Assembly: GCA_025769875.1 (NCBI GenBank) | Contig: JAGFNK010000281.1 | Span: 1-64,000, forward strand | Origin: Russula earlei | Taxonomy: Eukaryota; Basidiomycota; Agaricomycetes; Russulales; Russulaceae | Direction: 5' to 3' | DNA: 64,000 bases | Shown: one piece after another, positions 1 to 10,686 of the stretch | How positions within the stretch are numbered: position 1 is the first letter of the stretch | Layout: each line of letters opens with the position of its first letter | The notes under the pieces: model-generated | Databases searched by the model: none | The model's input: the letters and a program-made list of their open reading frames with translations, nothing else | What the model was told of the DNA's origin: nothing | Position numbers and translations under genes: made by a program

Positions 1-664
1 CTACCCTCGCATAAGAACACGGACGTTCGTAAGAGAGGTCGAATTGAAGTCCATACGAGAGAACCCGTGGATCCCATGTCAAACTGGCAGTCTAGGAGAG
101 GTCGAAGGCTCGCACGACAAAACGCCTGGGGTCATTTTATGGGAGGCAGTTACATTGCATTCTAAATCCAGGCCGCCGGTCTGAAAAAAAAAAGGTGTGA
201 GAGAAACCCTGCTTTGTGCATCGTTCCTGAGGCATCGAGTCACTTACGCAACCTGGACTTGGGGCTAGACGGCGGCAGCTAACGCAGGACACGGCGTTCG
301 GTTGGCCCGAGCGGTACGTACGTACTCTGGGTCACGAGATGGTGTGTGCCGTAAAGTCTCCAATGGTCTGCAGGGGGAGACAAAAACGCAAGACAAAGTG
401 GGAGCGCACACTGGAGTGTTGACTTCGCAGTGGTCGCCATGGCCAAGGACCCGTCGTCACCGTCATGACGGCCGTGTCGGCGCTGTGGCGTTGACGCAAG
501 CAAAGAAATGAAGGCAAAAAGAAAAAGGTCATACGGCGAAGGGGCGATGTGCATCTGAGGCAATTGGCCTGTAGCAAGGTCTTGCGAAGAAGGGTGTAAC
601 TCAAGACCGCTGCCATGAGCCATACAACAACGACAATTGACATAAAACTAGTCCTAATGACAAG
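1..664. other. No gene seen (3' flank of kinase gene)
   Basis: I see no convincing coding region, repeat or RNA gene here. The short open frames on both strands overlap one another and carry no recognisable motif. The stretch next to the kinase stop codon is presumably its 3' untranslated and flanking region. Confidence 0.5.
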
Positions 665-2890
665 TCACGCCGGACGAAGCCGCTTTTCTGATGAGCCCTC
701 CTTCTCGCCGTTCTGCCTGAGAGATGATCTTGACGTTGACCTCTTCGACGAGAACCGATTTTCCCGACCAAGATAAGATATCTTTTGTTTCTCAGCATGC
801 TCGACCTCCGGCCACTTCGGCCACTGAATTTCAAGTGATTTTCGGAATATCGACATCACCTCTTGATGGTCAACCAGAAGGCGCAAGTAACGTTGGATAT
901 CCTCTTCATTTACACGTAGTTCAGGTAGTTCAGATCTTGGTGGACCAAAGTTTAGATCGTCCGTCGGTTGATTACCTATTCCCAAATATCGAGCCTTGAA
1001 AAATGGAAGGAGGGAGTGGATCAATCCAGTGAGCGGCCGGTTGTCCAATATTTTAAAGTCATTTGTGTCACCCTTGGCCATCCAGTTCCTCTTACTAGCA
1101 GAGCCCACAGTCGAAAATGCAGGAGGGTTGAACAGATCATTCATAACAACCCCTCGTTCTTCAGGAGTCCAAGAATTGCGTAGGAATCTAATGCTGATCC
1201 AAAAGACGACGTAGAATGTCGATTCCAAGTCATGAACGAGTGTGTGATTGATTGTAGGGTCCTTGACAAGATCGGCGGCCATGAACTGCCAGGTGCCCTA
1301 AGTCCAATACATGAATGCCCAGCATGTTGACATATATTTGATACTCACCGTACGAGCAGCGCGACGTGGTCCATCCACTTGTGAATTCATGTCCCTACAT
1401 AGATCCCAATCAATGAGAAGACCGCCATCAAACTTATCGTCATGTGTGATAAGAATGTTTCCGGAACTGATATCACGATGAAGAAACCCGCATCTGTAGG
1501 CGGATTCGTGAGCTACGGGAGTACTGATTCAGTAAACTTCCATGATATCAAGATAAAACTCACCAATTAACGCTGCATAAACTGCACGCACCATATCCCG
1601 ACTACAATCAAAGCTGTTGAGGGGCTGACCAATGTCGTCCAGTATGAGACGGTAGTGGCGATGTGGTTTTATGGGACCATTCGGGTCCCTTGTGAAGTGG
1701 TCGGTTTGCGTTGAATGATATTTATCGTCGCCAATATCTGCCGAATTCGAGCAATGCGGGACATTACGCACTGCATTGGCTTTGAACCTCGAATAAACGT
1801 CGCCTTCCCTCGGTACTCCTGCTATGACAGGTCTCCAAGAATCCTTCATGAAAATGCTCCTCTTCCTTTGAACATCGTAACCGATAGAGGTTCGAGTCCA
1901 ACGACCGACTGGAATCCAAGGCAATGCAAGCGGGGGGGCGATGACGTATTCCGGGGCTTCTCCGGTGACAGAGTTCGGAATAGTAATAACCAACAATGGG
2001 GTCAATCCCCGGAGTTCCTTGACAGCTTCGACAGCGACCCGGGTGTCTTCAGAGTTGGCTAGTCTGACAGTGGTGTCCCAGCCTCGTTCTTGAGGTGATG
2101 AGCGGTCGAATAGAATGAAAAACTCGAGCAACTCAGGTGCCGTATCGTAGTACATTGGTTCAGTAACGATAGCGCCGCTACGGTCCCACCTAATGAGTCG
2201 TGCATAGTCCGAGCATATCAGAACAGAGAATATGTGGGTCCGATACTGCGCGCTCATATGCGAGGCGGCATAGGCTATAATTTGGCCACAAGCAAGGCGA
2301 GGATTGTGAGCCTTTTTCAGGAATCCATCAGGGGTGGTGTTGGAGCTATTGATGAAAGGATCGTCTCGTTTGAACTCGATGAAGAGCTCGACGATGGAAG
2401 AATCAGTGCCATGGTATGGATGTTCTCGGGAATATACCGAGCAATCCGGTTTAATTTTGAAGGGAAAATCGGTCTTCCCCTTTTCCTCTGACTTTGAGGT
2501 ATTATAAAGTTGAAGCTTTGATAGGTGAGGCGTAATCGCGTTTACCTGAGAGAAAAAATAGACCCGAGAGTAAAACAAAATCATTCATGCACGTACAAAT
2601 GGTTCATACATATCTGTCTCTCTACTTTGGTTGACAACGTCTTTGAACATGTTTTTCGACCATGGCACATCTGGGACCGACAACTTATCCCGGGGAAGGA
2701 AGGTGGACAGGAAAGTGGTAGCGGGCATGGGACCCAAAAAATGTCGTGACATTTCATCTGCTAGAGATAGATAGTGTTCTTCAAGAGGCCGGTGTCTATC
2801 TCCGAAGCGATAAAGAGTGCGACTGCCTGTATTTATGGGTGTAGAGAATCCGGAATTGCTGGGAAGAACAAGACTGGAATCCGAAGCCAT
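665..2890 (-). CDS. FunK1-type fungal protein kinase, 4 exons
   Basis: Four exons (2890-2597, 2545-1564, 1512-1349, 1297-665) join in frame to 690 aa. All three introns are 51 bp with GT-AG ends. Exon 3 carries the catalytic loop HRDISSGNIL and then IDWDLC in place of the usual DFG, which is the hallmark of the FunK1 (Pkinase_fungal) family. Exon 4 opens with RTGTWQFMAADL, the activation segment, followed by HDLESTFYVVFW. The N-terminal half (exons 1-2) contains IEFKRDD and the long family-specific lobe. FunK1 proteins are an expanded agaricomycete family of predicted Ser/Thr kinases; their substrates are unknown to me. The start is the first ATG, followed by a Ser-rich stretch. No stop interrupts the joined frame, so it looks functional. 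An additional upstream exon cannot be excluded. Confidence 0.85.
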
Positions 2891-2949
2891 TGAAGTCGAT
2901 TAATTATTAAATTGTTCAATGTGGCCCACAACATACCTACTGACATTTA

Positions 2950-4200
2950 TTTGGCTCCTTGTTTATGCCAACCTCATTGGCTCTACTCCGTTTGCCCACT
3001 TACTGCCGTCCCAGTCACGCTCGCCGCCGCCGCAGCGTCAGCATCCCCAGTCGGCGCTGGATCAGTCTCGCCCATAGCCGGCCTCTCATCCCTCGTCCAC
3101 AGATGCCACAGTCTCGTCTAAGGCTTCATCCGTACCCTCAGCCTCAGCCGTCTCCATCTCCGTCTCATCCGCCGCGCCTACTGTTGGCACCGTCCATGTG
3201 CCCTCAGTCTCAGTATCGCCAGCAGCTGTCTTAACGCCCGCTGCCGGAGCGTCTGTATCGCCAGTCGCCGTAACATCCGTATCGCCCCCGCCATCGCGTC
3301 CGTCTCGCCAGTCCAGTCAGCTCAAATTATCTCAGTTCTAGCCGTGCCCACCGCCACCCCAGTCTCAACCAGTTCTGCAAACGCCGTCTCAACGCCTTCT
3401 GCACCTCCCAGCCTCATCTCGCCTTCGCTTACACTGCCATCCTTTGCCCTGCCACCTGCTGTGTCGCCTCCGGCCCTCCTTCTCGAGTCCTACGTCTCTG
3501 TTTACGAACTCACGCTCGCCGCCTACGCCTCCGCTTCTCGACCACGCCGCCCTTTCCCGTCTCTAGCCGTCACGCCGCCTCGCACGGCCGAGGAAGAACG
3601 CACAGAAATACTGGAAAACGAAGAGCACGTCGCCGCCTTGGTAGAAGTACAAACCATCGCCATCGCCAGCAGTTCGCAGACAAGTCAAGACTCGTCGCCC
3701 TTACAAGAAGCACGCCGTCCGCCACCTCTCGTCTCGTCACCCCACCCACTCGCGCGCCATCGTCCACGCGTGCCACCGCCAATGCCACTTGCTATGGAGA
3801 CGTCCTCGACGCCGCGGCCGGAAGGCGTCAGCGCGACAGCCACACATGCCGGGCTCGCCGCCCGCCTCTCCCTCCACTTCTGCTGATGCATCATCCCTTC
3901 AACGCTATGAAGCCGCCGGCATCGCAACTGCAACAACAGCAGCAGCTTCGGCAACTGTGTCCGGCCACACTCCAACGCGCAACGCCCCAACGCGTGCCCC
4001 ATCCCTCGTCTCGTCAGCGCTCACATCGCCGGCTCTCTCCTTGTCGCAACTCGCTGCAGCACGCGGCGACGTCCACCGCCGCCACCACTACTTCCCGCAT
4101 GATGGAGGACCGTCCTCCCCCTCGCTCTCGACGACTTCACGCACACACAACGCCGAAATCTCCTCACAAGACAGTTTGACCGGGACAGTCAAAATTTCAA
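2950..4200 (+). repeat. Ser/Pro/Ala-rich repeat element, copy 1 (CpG-rich)
   Basis: This C-rich stretch translates in several plus-strand frames into Ser/Pro/Ala/Thr-rich low-complexity protein. It is not simply biased sequence: about 3536-3630 aligns base by base with the reverse complement of about 41065-41165, in the element at 40084-42007. Examples are TAGCCGTCACGCCGCCTCGC here against TAGCCATTACACCACCTCAC there, followed by a shared GAAGAGCAC. Most differences are CG here against TG or CA there. I therefore read it as a transposon-associated coding region with a less CpG-decayed history than its partner. The frame breaks at least twice (near 3788 and 3886). Ends and class are unknown. 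Confidence 0.55.
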
Positions 4201-4212
4201 CCCCTCGGGAGG

Positions 4213-4580
4213 TGTAAGGTAGGATTCCCGCTGGCCCTGGAATCTCGCACGTACTCTATGCCACCTTCTCGCCCACTATGCCTTTTTTCTGTAAGACTAA
4301 TCATAACGTTTCCTTATGTGTTCATGTCGCTCGTTTTTCCTTTCTCTCGCGGTCTCGACTTCCTCATGTTTTCCTTCCTTTCATTCATGTTCCCCTTTGT
4401 ACTCCTCTGGATATAATCTCAATAGCCACCCTTTCTGAATAATAGTCTTCTTCCCCTGTGCTCTCACCTCGCCTGCCTGAAGACAGACTTTTCCCTCATC
4501 TGAGGTCAGCTTGCTTTCCTCTGAGTGTCTGTGCTCACCCAGCCTTACGAACTCAAGCGTGCTCCTTCCGGCGCGCTACA
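4213..4580 (+). mobile_element. Possible LTR (TG...CA, 368 bp)
   Basis: The segment begins TGTAAGG right after a purine-rich CTCGGGAGG, which resembles a polypurine tract. It ends CGCGCTACA, contains GATATAATC near 4410 and pyrimidine-rich stretches, and is followed by coding-like sequence. There is no matching target duplication (flanks GGAGG and GTACG) and no second copy in the window, so this is a weak call. Confidence 0.25.
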
Positions 4581-5383
4581 GTACGAGATCAGGGGTTAAA
4601 ATTGCTGACCTCATGGTACAGATCGACGGCCTGTCTAAGCTGGCCACCGCAGAAGTGCGGCAGGGAATGGAATGTGCCAACAGATATGTCCCCAACCCAT
4701 CGAAAATGGGGACATGTCCTCACCCAATTCATACGCCGCCACACACTCTCTACAACTCTCGCCATGGGCCTCCCTGGCATTGCCAACGACAAGCAAGAGG
4801 TCTCCGTGGAGATCCACGCCACCCCTGTCAACGACCGAGCTGGCCGGCCCCATTGACGTGCTCCTGGGGTGGCTCCTCAAGCAGATGGGAGCCAACTCCC
4901 ACACCCATCCATGCCTCTTGACGAAGCTTTGAAGGCTGACAATTGGGAGCTGGTCGCCGATCTCCACGTTACCACACCTGGGACGAGCAAATCCAGGGAC
5001 TCCAGAGTAAGATCGCGCAGCTTGAGGCTGAACTATGCATGGCCCTTGAGGCCCAGCAGCGTTGCTGCTCCCATCTCGGGGCAGCATGCCTGGCTGACTG
5101 AGTGGCTCACCTCCAGGTCGTGTGGGGTGGGCCCACCCACCCCCGCCGCGTCACACTGGTGGGATGGCACCACATTGGGTCAGGATGCCCAAATTTTGAG
5201 AAAGGTGATGGCATCGCAATGCAGGTGGAGAGGGGAGTCCCAAAGAAGCCCCGGGGGTATGATGTGTAGTCGAGTCGGTGGAAATGCCGTGGTAAGTGCA
5301 AGGTTTCCGTGAACCTGTATAACAAGCAAGTCGAATCGTTTCTCACAATCTCGCCTCGCAAGTGTTCCCCCATCTCCTCTCTA

Positions 5384-5388
<5 letters not shown>
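4581..5388 (+). other. Decayed coding debris with coiled-coil-like segment
   Basis: Plus-strand frames give fragments that read like one protein broken by frameshifts: a short helical piece (IDGLSKLATAEVRQ) near 4620, then from about 4930 DEALKADNWELVADL, then in another frame IQGLQSKIAQLEAEL, a coiled-coil pattern. This could be the start of a retrotransposon gag or a host-gene remnant. I do not recognise a family. Confidence 0.3.

Positions 5389-5433
<45 letters not shown>
5389..5433. repeat. (TC)22 microsatellite
   Basis: Uninterrupted TC dinucleotide run of 45 bases. No gene is associated with it, although it lies about 0.3 kb upstream of the TATA box of the next small gene. Confidence 0.98.
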
Positions 5434-5434
<1 letters not shown>

Positions 5435-5743
5435 AGACCCGTACGTGGCGGTGACAATAAGATTCTTATCTAAACTGTGCATTTTATACAGAATATTAAT
5501 ATGATTAGACAAAGATTCGCGCAGGGACAGCTTCCGCCATCGAGGCCATCATCCGCTCACTTGAAACAGAAAGCGCCTTCTTGGTTTCAATCATGTAGTG
5601 GCTACGTTCAGTTGAGTGATGTCACGTCCCCCGCCGCATCACATCAACTTCGCATCAATACTGAATGATGATGTGATGGATGTATAACCCTGCCCATCCT
5701 GATCCAGCAGCTGGGGGCGGAGGGGAGGTGGACTCGCCCACAG

Positions 5744-5750
5744 TATAAAG
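5744..5750 (+). promoter_or_regulatory. TATA box (TATAAAG)
   Basis: TATAAAG preceded by GC-rich sequence and followed by pyrimidine-rich sequence typical of a fungal start-site region. It lies 160 bp upstream of the ATG at 5910, which sits in the favourable context TAACCATG. Confidence 0.45.
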
Positions 5751-5909
5751 CTAATGCCCTCTGTTACAATTCTTTCCAGCTTTCCTCTCATTCATCACTA
5801 CATACCAGCCGGTACCGGATACCGACATTCTAAACTTTCTACGCCGCTGTCTTGTTCATAACTCGACAACTTTCATTCATAAAACCCATATTTCTACTCA
5901 TAAGTAACC

Positions 5910-6358
5910 ATGCGAAACTCCTATCTTCTTGCCATATTGTACCTAGCCGCTGGCATCGCTGCATCCCAAAAGTACGCCGAGCACTTCAGATTCTCTTTCA
6001 GAAGTTGACTTTACCTTGCGGAGTCGGTAAAAAAATGATAGACCAGGCGAACGAGTACTCGAGAGCCATGAATGACCGGTGGACGGAGTCGGATCGATCC
6101 TCGATAGGGCCAAAAGAGCTGAAGGCGTACGAGGACGAGGCGCGCAAACTGCATACAGGGTTATCTGGCAGACTGGAGGAATGGGAGGACGGATTGAGCA
6201 GAAACAATGCCCAAAATCTATTGACATCGAGAATCAATAGTTTCAAAAACATCCGGGAACAGAAGGAGGCGGGGACATGGGAACCTCCTCAGGTGGGGAT
6301 TCCAGTTCAATTCCGCCACTTCGTGGGCGCATCGTCGAGTGAGGGATCCTCTCACTAG
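5910..6358 (+). pseudogene. Small secreted-protein-like gene with a frame break
   Basis: The ATG at 5910 opens MRNSYLLAILYLAAGIAAS, a good signal peptide (short polar start, Leu/Ala core, small residues before a possible cleavage site), but this frame stops at 6006-6008 after FRFSFRS. A second frame takes over at about 6002 and runs to 6358. It encodes about 118 mostly hydrophilic, helical residues (KKMIDQANEYSRAMNDRW, then charged helices ending SSEGSSH). I tested GT-AG combinations near the junction and none joins the two frames in phase, so this is either a frameshifted pseudogene, a sequencing error, or an unusual intron. The upstream TATA box and the context suggest a small secreted protein of about 150 aa. 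Function unknown. Confidence 0.45.
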
Positions 6359-7061
6359 GGCTGCGCACCGTCCGTCTGACGGGTAACGGCCGTATGATGG
6401 GTATGGCTGACCAGTACCCCGTCCGTCATGTGTACTCACTGGATCCCTGACAGTATGGGATGCGTATGGGTACAGCCATTGTATTGTATGGTAGACGGTA
6501 TTACTGAAGTGAGCCAGTTCGGGGCGCGCGTGTGTGTTCATGTGGCTGGACGGTGATCCGGGATGGTAGTCTTTGAGCCAAGAACAAGCAGAGAGGAGGA
6601 GGAAGGAAGAGAGAGGAGAGCAAGAGGAGAGGAGAGCGAGATTGCTCGCGCGCGGTCGTTTCGGGCTGACAGATACTGAGAGAGACTAAGGAGCGACTGG
6701 TTTGGATTTTTTTTTTGTCCTACTACAGATTAGTTAGTATACAAGAAGGGAGGTACTAAGGATGGAAGGAATGAAAGGGAGAGAGATGATGAAAGGAAGT
6801 TCGAGGCCGGGCGAGGCGGTCGAGGCCATGGTGAAAGGCCTGAGATGCGAACGCGTCGTTCGCATCGGGTGTGCCGGGGCGTGGCGTGCGCGCCTGGTCG
6901 GTGGCGAAGGCTGGTCGAAGTGGGGTCAAGGTCTTGACGTCGGGTGCGAGGTCGTGGGTGTGCGTTCAGTGGCGAAGGCTGGAAATGAGAGGGCTAGAGG
7001 GCGAGAGGTGTGGGAGGGGATGGAGCCATGCGCGGTCCGCACGTGATTCAGTGGCCAGTGG
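6359..7061. other. GC-rich spacer, purine-rich tract, no gene
   Basis: Contains a GA-rich tract (about 6590-6640) and a G-rich plus-strand open frame (6762-7046) that looks like biased sequence without any motif. About 6543-6600 resembles 7787-7840 (shared TGATCC, GTCTTTGAGCCAAGA against GTCTTGGTCCAAGA), so a short segment is duplicated on both sides of the MITE. Confidence 0.4.
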
Positions 7062-7063
7062 TA

Positions 7064-7647
7064 CATCAGTATTTATGCCTCTCAGTTTCCAGAGGTTTCT
7101 CAAGTTGAGAAACCACCAAAAACCACCTAAAACCTGGAGAGTTAGACACTTGGAAACCCAGGTCCATTTCCTCAGAAACCTGGCCAGACAGTCTGGGATG
7201 GAAACCTAGGAAACCTACTGGAACCTATGTAACTTCAGATCTAGGTCCTATAATATACAATTTCTAATGGTGCTGCAAGATAGGAATTAGACATGAAGGC
7301 ATAGAATCTATGTAGAAAGGCAAGTAATCAAATGTGAGCCCTAATGAAACACTATTCTAAGGGCTTTGTGGAATGTACAAGTCTTCACAACAGGCAGATA
7401 GCATTGACTGATCTACAGCATCATCATCATTGCCATGCTCCAGGATGCCCCTCCAGCACCTCTTGCTCACATGATCTACATGGCTGAGAAGGACTTGTAA
7501 TGGTTGCCAGTAATGCTTGTGTGTGAATAATGGTAGATCTGAGTTGAGTAGTATAGGTTTCTGAGTTTCTGGGTTTCAAGTTCCCAGAAACCTGGAAACC
7601 AATGGAAACCAGTGGAAACCTGAATCTAATTTGCCAGTTTACTGATG
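7064..7647. mobile_element. MITE, 584 bp, TA target duplication (uninterrupted copy)
   Basis: The element starts CATCAGTA and ends ACTGATG, with TA on each side (7062-7063, 7648-7649), as for Tc1/mariner-like insertions. Subterminal regions are full of GAAACC/GGTTTC motifs on both sides. It has no coding capacity. Its reverse complement recurs at 25482-27475, where two solo LTRs have inserted; outside those insertions the two copies match closely along their whole length, which fixes the boundaries. The autonomous partner is not in this window. Confidence 0.8.
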
Positions 7648-7649
7648 TA

Positions 7650-7867
7650 CAGCTCACCTTATACACAAAATCAATCAATCTAATCAACATCAACAACTCA
7701 ATGGCCCTGTGCAGTTTCAGTGTGCATGCATGCAAGATGCAACTGCATTGTAGTGAGCCTATCTGGGGTGCACTGAGTTTGTGCAACTGGACAGTGATCC
7801 AAGACAGTTGTCTTGGTCCAAGAGCAAGGGAAGGGAAGGGAAGGGAAGAGAGGGAGAAGGGAGAAGA
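7650..7867. other. Spacer with GGGAA repeat
   Basis: CpG-poor spacer between the MITE and the 5' LTR of the gypsy element. It contains GGGAA tandem units near 7826-7850 and a segment resembling 6543-6600. No gene. Confidence 0.6.
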
Positions 7868-8486
7868 TGTTACTGAGTGGTTTGGGGTCTGGGAGATGCC
7901 AGACACCTGAACTATGGACTGCATTGTTTGCATCATGCATGCATCAGATCTTGATCATTTATGTTCCTTGATATTGTGTTCAGAATGCATTGATTGCATC
8001 TTTCTGAAGATGTATTAAAGAAGCAATGAATTGCATTGCTTCTGTTCCAGATGTTCCTGTACTGCTATGTACACCATTTCCTGATTAGAAAAGTACTTAT
8101 GACACTGAGATTGCTACTATGGAAGCACTTAATGCTTCCAGCACCGAGATCATTTACAGTGGAAGCAACTATTGCTTCCATGAGCCATCCTTGTTACTAT
8201 AGCACTGACCAGTACTTACAGTAGCAAGAACCTTATCCCTGAAGGCTATATAAAGCCCCCAGTTTGTAGCATTTGAGCATTAAGCTTGACTTAGTTTGCC
8301 AATCCCAAACAGTTGACTCCTACCCCATCTGCAGAGCCCCTCTCATCTTGTTGTCATACTCTAGAAGATCTAACACTCCTTCCCCTCCATGAGTATTGCT
8401 TGCGTGACTCAAGCATATCTGCATTCGTAGGACGCGTTTATAGATGCGACCATTGATCTTATTTAAGGCACTTTGGAGCCTTAACA
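7868..8486 (+). repeat. 5' LTR of the gypsy element (619 bp)
   Basis: Begins TGTTACTG and ends CCTTAACA. It is homologous over its length to 21027-21614 and to the reverse complement of 61176-62923 outside the nested insertion. Relative to the 3' LTR, many CG dinucleotides have become TG or CA (for example GGTCCGG there, GGTCTGG here). Three GAAGC-type palindromes (8020-8042, 8121-8139, 8160-8180) lie upstream of the TATA box. Confidence 0.88.
8247..8254 (+). promoter_or_regulatory. LTR TATA box (TATATAAA)
   Basis: TATATAAA in the 5' LTR; the same box is kept in the 3' LTR at 21376-21383 and, on the opposite strand, in the 61-63 kb copy. It probably separates U3 from R. Confidence 0.65.
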
Positions 8487-9021
8487 TAAGTCGAGCTTCT
8501 ATCACAGACATCGCTGTGAAAGCGAACCAGAATAGGCAGGAAGCCTAAAGACTAGGATCTAGTCATCATATGGTCAGCAACCTACGCTGAAGTAGTCAAG
8601 GGGGAGAATCTATACAGACCTCTCCACAACAAGAAGAAGGTGTACTACGTGACTCTCGACGAGCAACACAGTTGGACACATGCATACTTCTGTAAAGACC
8701 CCTACTGTCATTGGCATAGACAGTGGTAAGAGGGCAGACAAGTCCCGACTCCCTAGGAAAGGCAGTGGCGAGTGGACAAACTGGAAATCGAAGGAGAACA
8801 TAGCATACGCATAAAGTTCAACCAGAAATCAAAGCAAGGAACCAAATTTGGTTGGTTCAAAGCTAGAGAGAGGGACGATCTACCCTCAGGAATCAAAGGA
8901 ACTGCCATCTGGTGTTGGGCAGACCAGGAAGGGCCTAACAGATACGAGGTCTGATACAAAGGAAGCTACCTTCCTTGTGAATACATCAACGATCAGTGGT
9001 ACTTTGTTGATTACCACAAAG

Positions 9022-9551
9022 TGTTGAGATTATCATTGATTTGGGTGATTTGGTATGTTACCACTACCCTGGGACGTTGTGATGTAATCACAGCTCAGAC
9101 GCGTTGACGCGTCGGTTACACGGACCGGGCATCACCGGTTTAGCTCAGGCGCATGATGCGTCGGATCACGCGGTCCGGCTCAGCTCATATGCTGAGATCT
9201 GCGTTACTTACAATGATAAGTTAATTGATGACAATCGGTAGCTACTAACGACTGATCCTTGTATGATCTTTGTTTCTTATTGATGGTAGCTACCTGCAGT
9301 GTACTTAGAGACGCTCTGGAGTACTTAAGAGCATCGTATTTCGATAGATCACTTCAGTCTTGTCTTACACAATACTGAAGTGAGTACTTACTGTTTCCTA
9401 TCTTATCTATCGCATCTAATCACGCGTTGTAGATATCTTTTGATAGGTATTACTGAATTACAGTCTTGTCTTACACAATACTGAAATATCTTTTGATAGA
9501 TCTTAAGGATCTTATCGCTCTTATCATAACCTGCGCCCATCTGCTTCAACA
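9022..9551 (+). repeat. 5' LTR of copia-1 (530 bp)
   Basis: TGTTGAG...CTTCAACA. Near-identical to 13567-14096. It contains a run of short hairpins (for example GACGCG-TTGA-CGCGTC and CTCAGC-TCATAT-GCTGAG) in its first third and two copies of a larger hairpin at 9350-9382 and 9461-9483. Confidence 0.95.
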
Positions 9552-9563
9552 GGTTATGGGCCC
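9552..9563 (+). other. Primer-binding site matching initiator tRNA anticodon arm
   Basis: GGTTATGGGCCC starts directly after the 5' LTR. It is the exact reverse complement of GGGCCCAUAACC, the anticodon arm of eukaryotic initiator tRNA-Met. Drosophila copia primes reverse transcription from a tRNA-iMet half ending in the anticodon loop and has the same post-LTR sequence. The inference is half-tRNA priming in this fungal element. copia-2 has a derivative (GATTATGAGACC) at the same place. Confidence 0.8.
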
Positions 9564-10686
9564 TGACCGTGTCTAAATTCCAAAGTCGAAGATTCACACA
9601 CAAGCTTACCATTTTTTCCCTCTTCACAAGCCTCTGTTATCAGACGACACCCTACTCCCTCGGTCCCTGGAGCCGAAGGATTGACGCGCACGTTATCTAT
9701 CACGTGTCAGGGGTACTGATTTGATCTTCAATAATCCGGCAACAACTGCTCCGTTAGCCCGGGTTGGCAATTCGCAATTACCTAAAGTTCACTCACGGCA
9801 CCCTCGCCTAATGTTTACGTTCCCTCCTCGATCTCGATCACTCGCTTGGTCATCTCGCTTACTGGCCATTACACCCCATCCTGAATAATTATCGCGCGTC
9901 ACATTACAGTTACAGATGATAGCCCCTCCAGCAATACTTCTTAGGACGCTGAGGGAGAACACTTTTAGACGCACGCGCTCTTGAAATATACATTCAGAAG
10001 GTCACATTGGCAGTAACAAAAATGACATCAAATTGTATACTTGCAAGCTCAAGTGGAAGGAACTCAAATGCGCATACGGCGGCGTCAGATCAATGTCAAG
10101 CGTTCTACACATGGGCATCCCTTACACGCACATTCCTAGACATTAGACGACACACATCAGACGTTCCCGCGATTGCATCAAACGATGCATGGATCACTCT
10201 CCAATATAACCATTTATTCATATCGAATCTCCATTTCATCTCTATTCTTATCTAAACGTTATCCGACGCTCACTCGGCTGTCGCGTCGACAAATTCTAGC
10301 CTCCGGCACTCCGATGGACCTTTCCCCACACGATCCAGGTACGGATCAGTAATGAAGATGGTCGTCGGGCCGGCCTCTCCGCCTCACAAAATACAGTCAT
10401 TCCGGTAAAAGACACACAACACTACGTCCGAAATACAATGCTGCTATTGCGATCAACTTGGGCACGCAGTCTGGACTACCAGAAGGAGAAGGCAACGAAT
10501 ACAAAAGTGACAGGCACTGACAGGAACGTCAGCGCGTACATAGTGGGCAATACTGCTCCTATCACCGAGGTATCAGACGTCCGATGAATATGAGATTCTG
10601 GGTTTCCCTTTACGCGGCGGCTAGATCTTGATCAACTACGGAGCTCCTCATCATATTAGTCCGTTCCGGACCCCCGACTTCATTAT

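Noticed and set aside
1889..1899. B-box-like GGTTCGAGTCC suggesting a tRNA gene
   Set aside because: No A-box or cloverleaf fits upstream, and the stretch is coding sequence of the kinase on the other strand. Similar isolated matches near 23863 and 53257 were also dismissed.
6762..7046. Open frame on the plus strand (94 codons)
   Set aside because: Gly/Arg/Val-rich product of G-rich DNA without motif, signal or intron; overlapping frames are equally open.
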